NCBI GenBank assembly: GCA_022013615.1
Contig: JAKLQB010000472.1
Location: 1 to 6,666, forward strand
Direction of reading: 5' to 3'
Length of the DNA: 6,666 nucleotides
Origin: Desulfobacterales bacterium
Lineage (GTDB): Bacteria > Desulfobacterota > DSM-4660 > Desulfatiglandales > Desulfatiglandaceae
The position numbers were made by a program, and so were the translations under genes. The notes beneath the pieces were generated by a model. That model was not told the DNA's origin. It saw only the letters and a list, made by a program, of their open reading frames with translations, and did not search any database. Below are positions 6,171-6,666 of this stretch, in pieces; the first letter of the stretch is position 1; each line of letters opens with the position of its first letter.

Positions 6171-6666
6171 ATGATGAGAAAGAACACGATTTTCACATTA
6201 ACAATTCTATTGGTTTTTGGCCTGCTGGCTCTTTGCTCCGGCCTGGCATTGGCCGGGGAGACGGTAAAGATTGGTTTTGTTGGCGCCTTTACAGGGCCCG
6301 CGTTCAAGATGACCAAGGACGCAGAGCAGGCGGCGGTTCTGGCGGTTGAAGAGATCAATGCAGCCGGGGGGCTTTTAGGATCCAAGGTGGAGATAGATAG
6401 CCGGGACGGCGGCAACAGGCCGGAGTTGCACGCCAGACTTACCCGCGAGATGATTGAGCAGGAAAAGGTAAAGGCGGTCTTTGGTGGAGGGGCCAGCTCC
6501 TGTGTGCTTGGGGCCTCGGCCGTAGCCAAGGAATTGAAGGTTCCCTATCTTGTTTCCGTAGGGAACAGTTCTGCCATTGTCTGGGACAAGGGTCACCGCT
6601 ATGTCTTTTTATTTGAATCAAATTCATCCATGGAGGCCAATGCCTGGGTGGCCTGGGCTGCCAAAC
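6171..6666 (+). CDS. Branched-chain-amino-acid-type ABC transporter substrate-binding protein, N-terminal part (cut by right edge)
   Basis: The reading frame from 6171 stays open for 165 codons to the edge. The first 28 residues form a clear secretion signal: MMRKN, a hydrophobic core (TIFTLTILLVFGLLAL), then ALA before GE, fitting signal peptidase I cleavage after Ala28. The Cys at 22 is in LALC, a poor lipobox, so a lipoprotein is less likely. The mature part starts VKIGFVGAFTGP and continues with AVLAVEEINAAGGLLGSKVEI and VKAVFGGGASSCVLGASAVAKELKVPYLV. These are hallmarks of the LivJ/LivK-type (Peripla_BP_6) family, which also binds aromatic acids, amides and other small organics. It would act in the periplasm, delivering ligand to Liv-type permeases and ATPases, presumably encoded further right. 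Its position after the methyl-transfer genes suggests, but does not prove, uptake of their substrate. Confidence 0.9.
   Translation, partial: MMRKNTIFTLTILLVFGLLALCSGLALAGETVKIGFVGAFTGPAFKMTKDAEQAAVLAVEEINAAGGLLGSKVEIDSRDGGNRPELHARLTREMIEQEKVKAVFGGGASSCVLGASAVAKELKVPYLVSVGNSSAIVWDKGHRYVFLFESNSSMEANAWVAWAAK

Noticed and set aside
6190..6240. Lipoprotein signal in the ABC binding protein (Cys22)
   Set aside because: The residues before Cys are LAL, which does not fit the lipobox at the position before Cys, whereas an ALA-GE type I cleavage site is well placed.

Overview
The window carries five genes in two divergent groups, all typical of an anaerobic, Gram-negative bacterium of the Desulfobacterota/deltaproteobacterial kind. 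That placement is an inference. It rests on a uroporphyrinogen-decarboxylase-like methyltransferase next to a corrinoid protein, a branched-chain-amino-acid-type ABC binding protein, a large zinc-ribbon/kinase-like/protease/TPR protein, and moderate base composition. No rRNA, tRNA, CRISPR array, integrase or transposase gene is visible.

Left part (1-3838, minus strand): a two-gene operon read right to left. The first gene (725-3838) encodes a 1037-residue multidomain membrane protein: zinc ribbon, degenerate protein-kinase domain, one transmembrane helix, HtrA/trypsin-type serine protease with an intact triad, and a TPR-rich tail. The second gene starts 16 bases after its stop. It encodes an M29-family metallo-aminopeptidase that runs off the left edge, so only its N-terminal domain is seen.

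Divergent intergenic region (3839-4189): a -10-like box for the leftward operon, and a better rightward promoter candidate (TTGACA at 3992) whose -10/start region is covered by three tandem (G/A)GTATA hexamers, read on the minus strand. This looks like an operator for a GntR/FadR-family repressor.

Right part (4190-6666, plus strand): a URO-D/MtaA-like protein lacking the usual zinc-ligand motifs, then a complete B12-binding corrinoid protein of the MtbC/MttC type 35 bases downstream. After a 233-base gap holding a 77-base nested palindromic repeat comes the start of a secreted Liv-type ABC substrate-binding protein, cut by the right edge. The simplest reading is a corrinoid-dependent methyl-transfer module (demethylation of some methylated compound) with an associated uptake system. 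The substrate-specific methyltransferase and the corrinoid-reactivating protein are not in the window.

The most noteworthy points are the pseudokinase-protease-TPR architecture, the missing zinc ligands in the methyltransferase-like protein, the tandem hexamer operator, and the nested repeat between the corrinoid and transporter genes.
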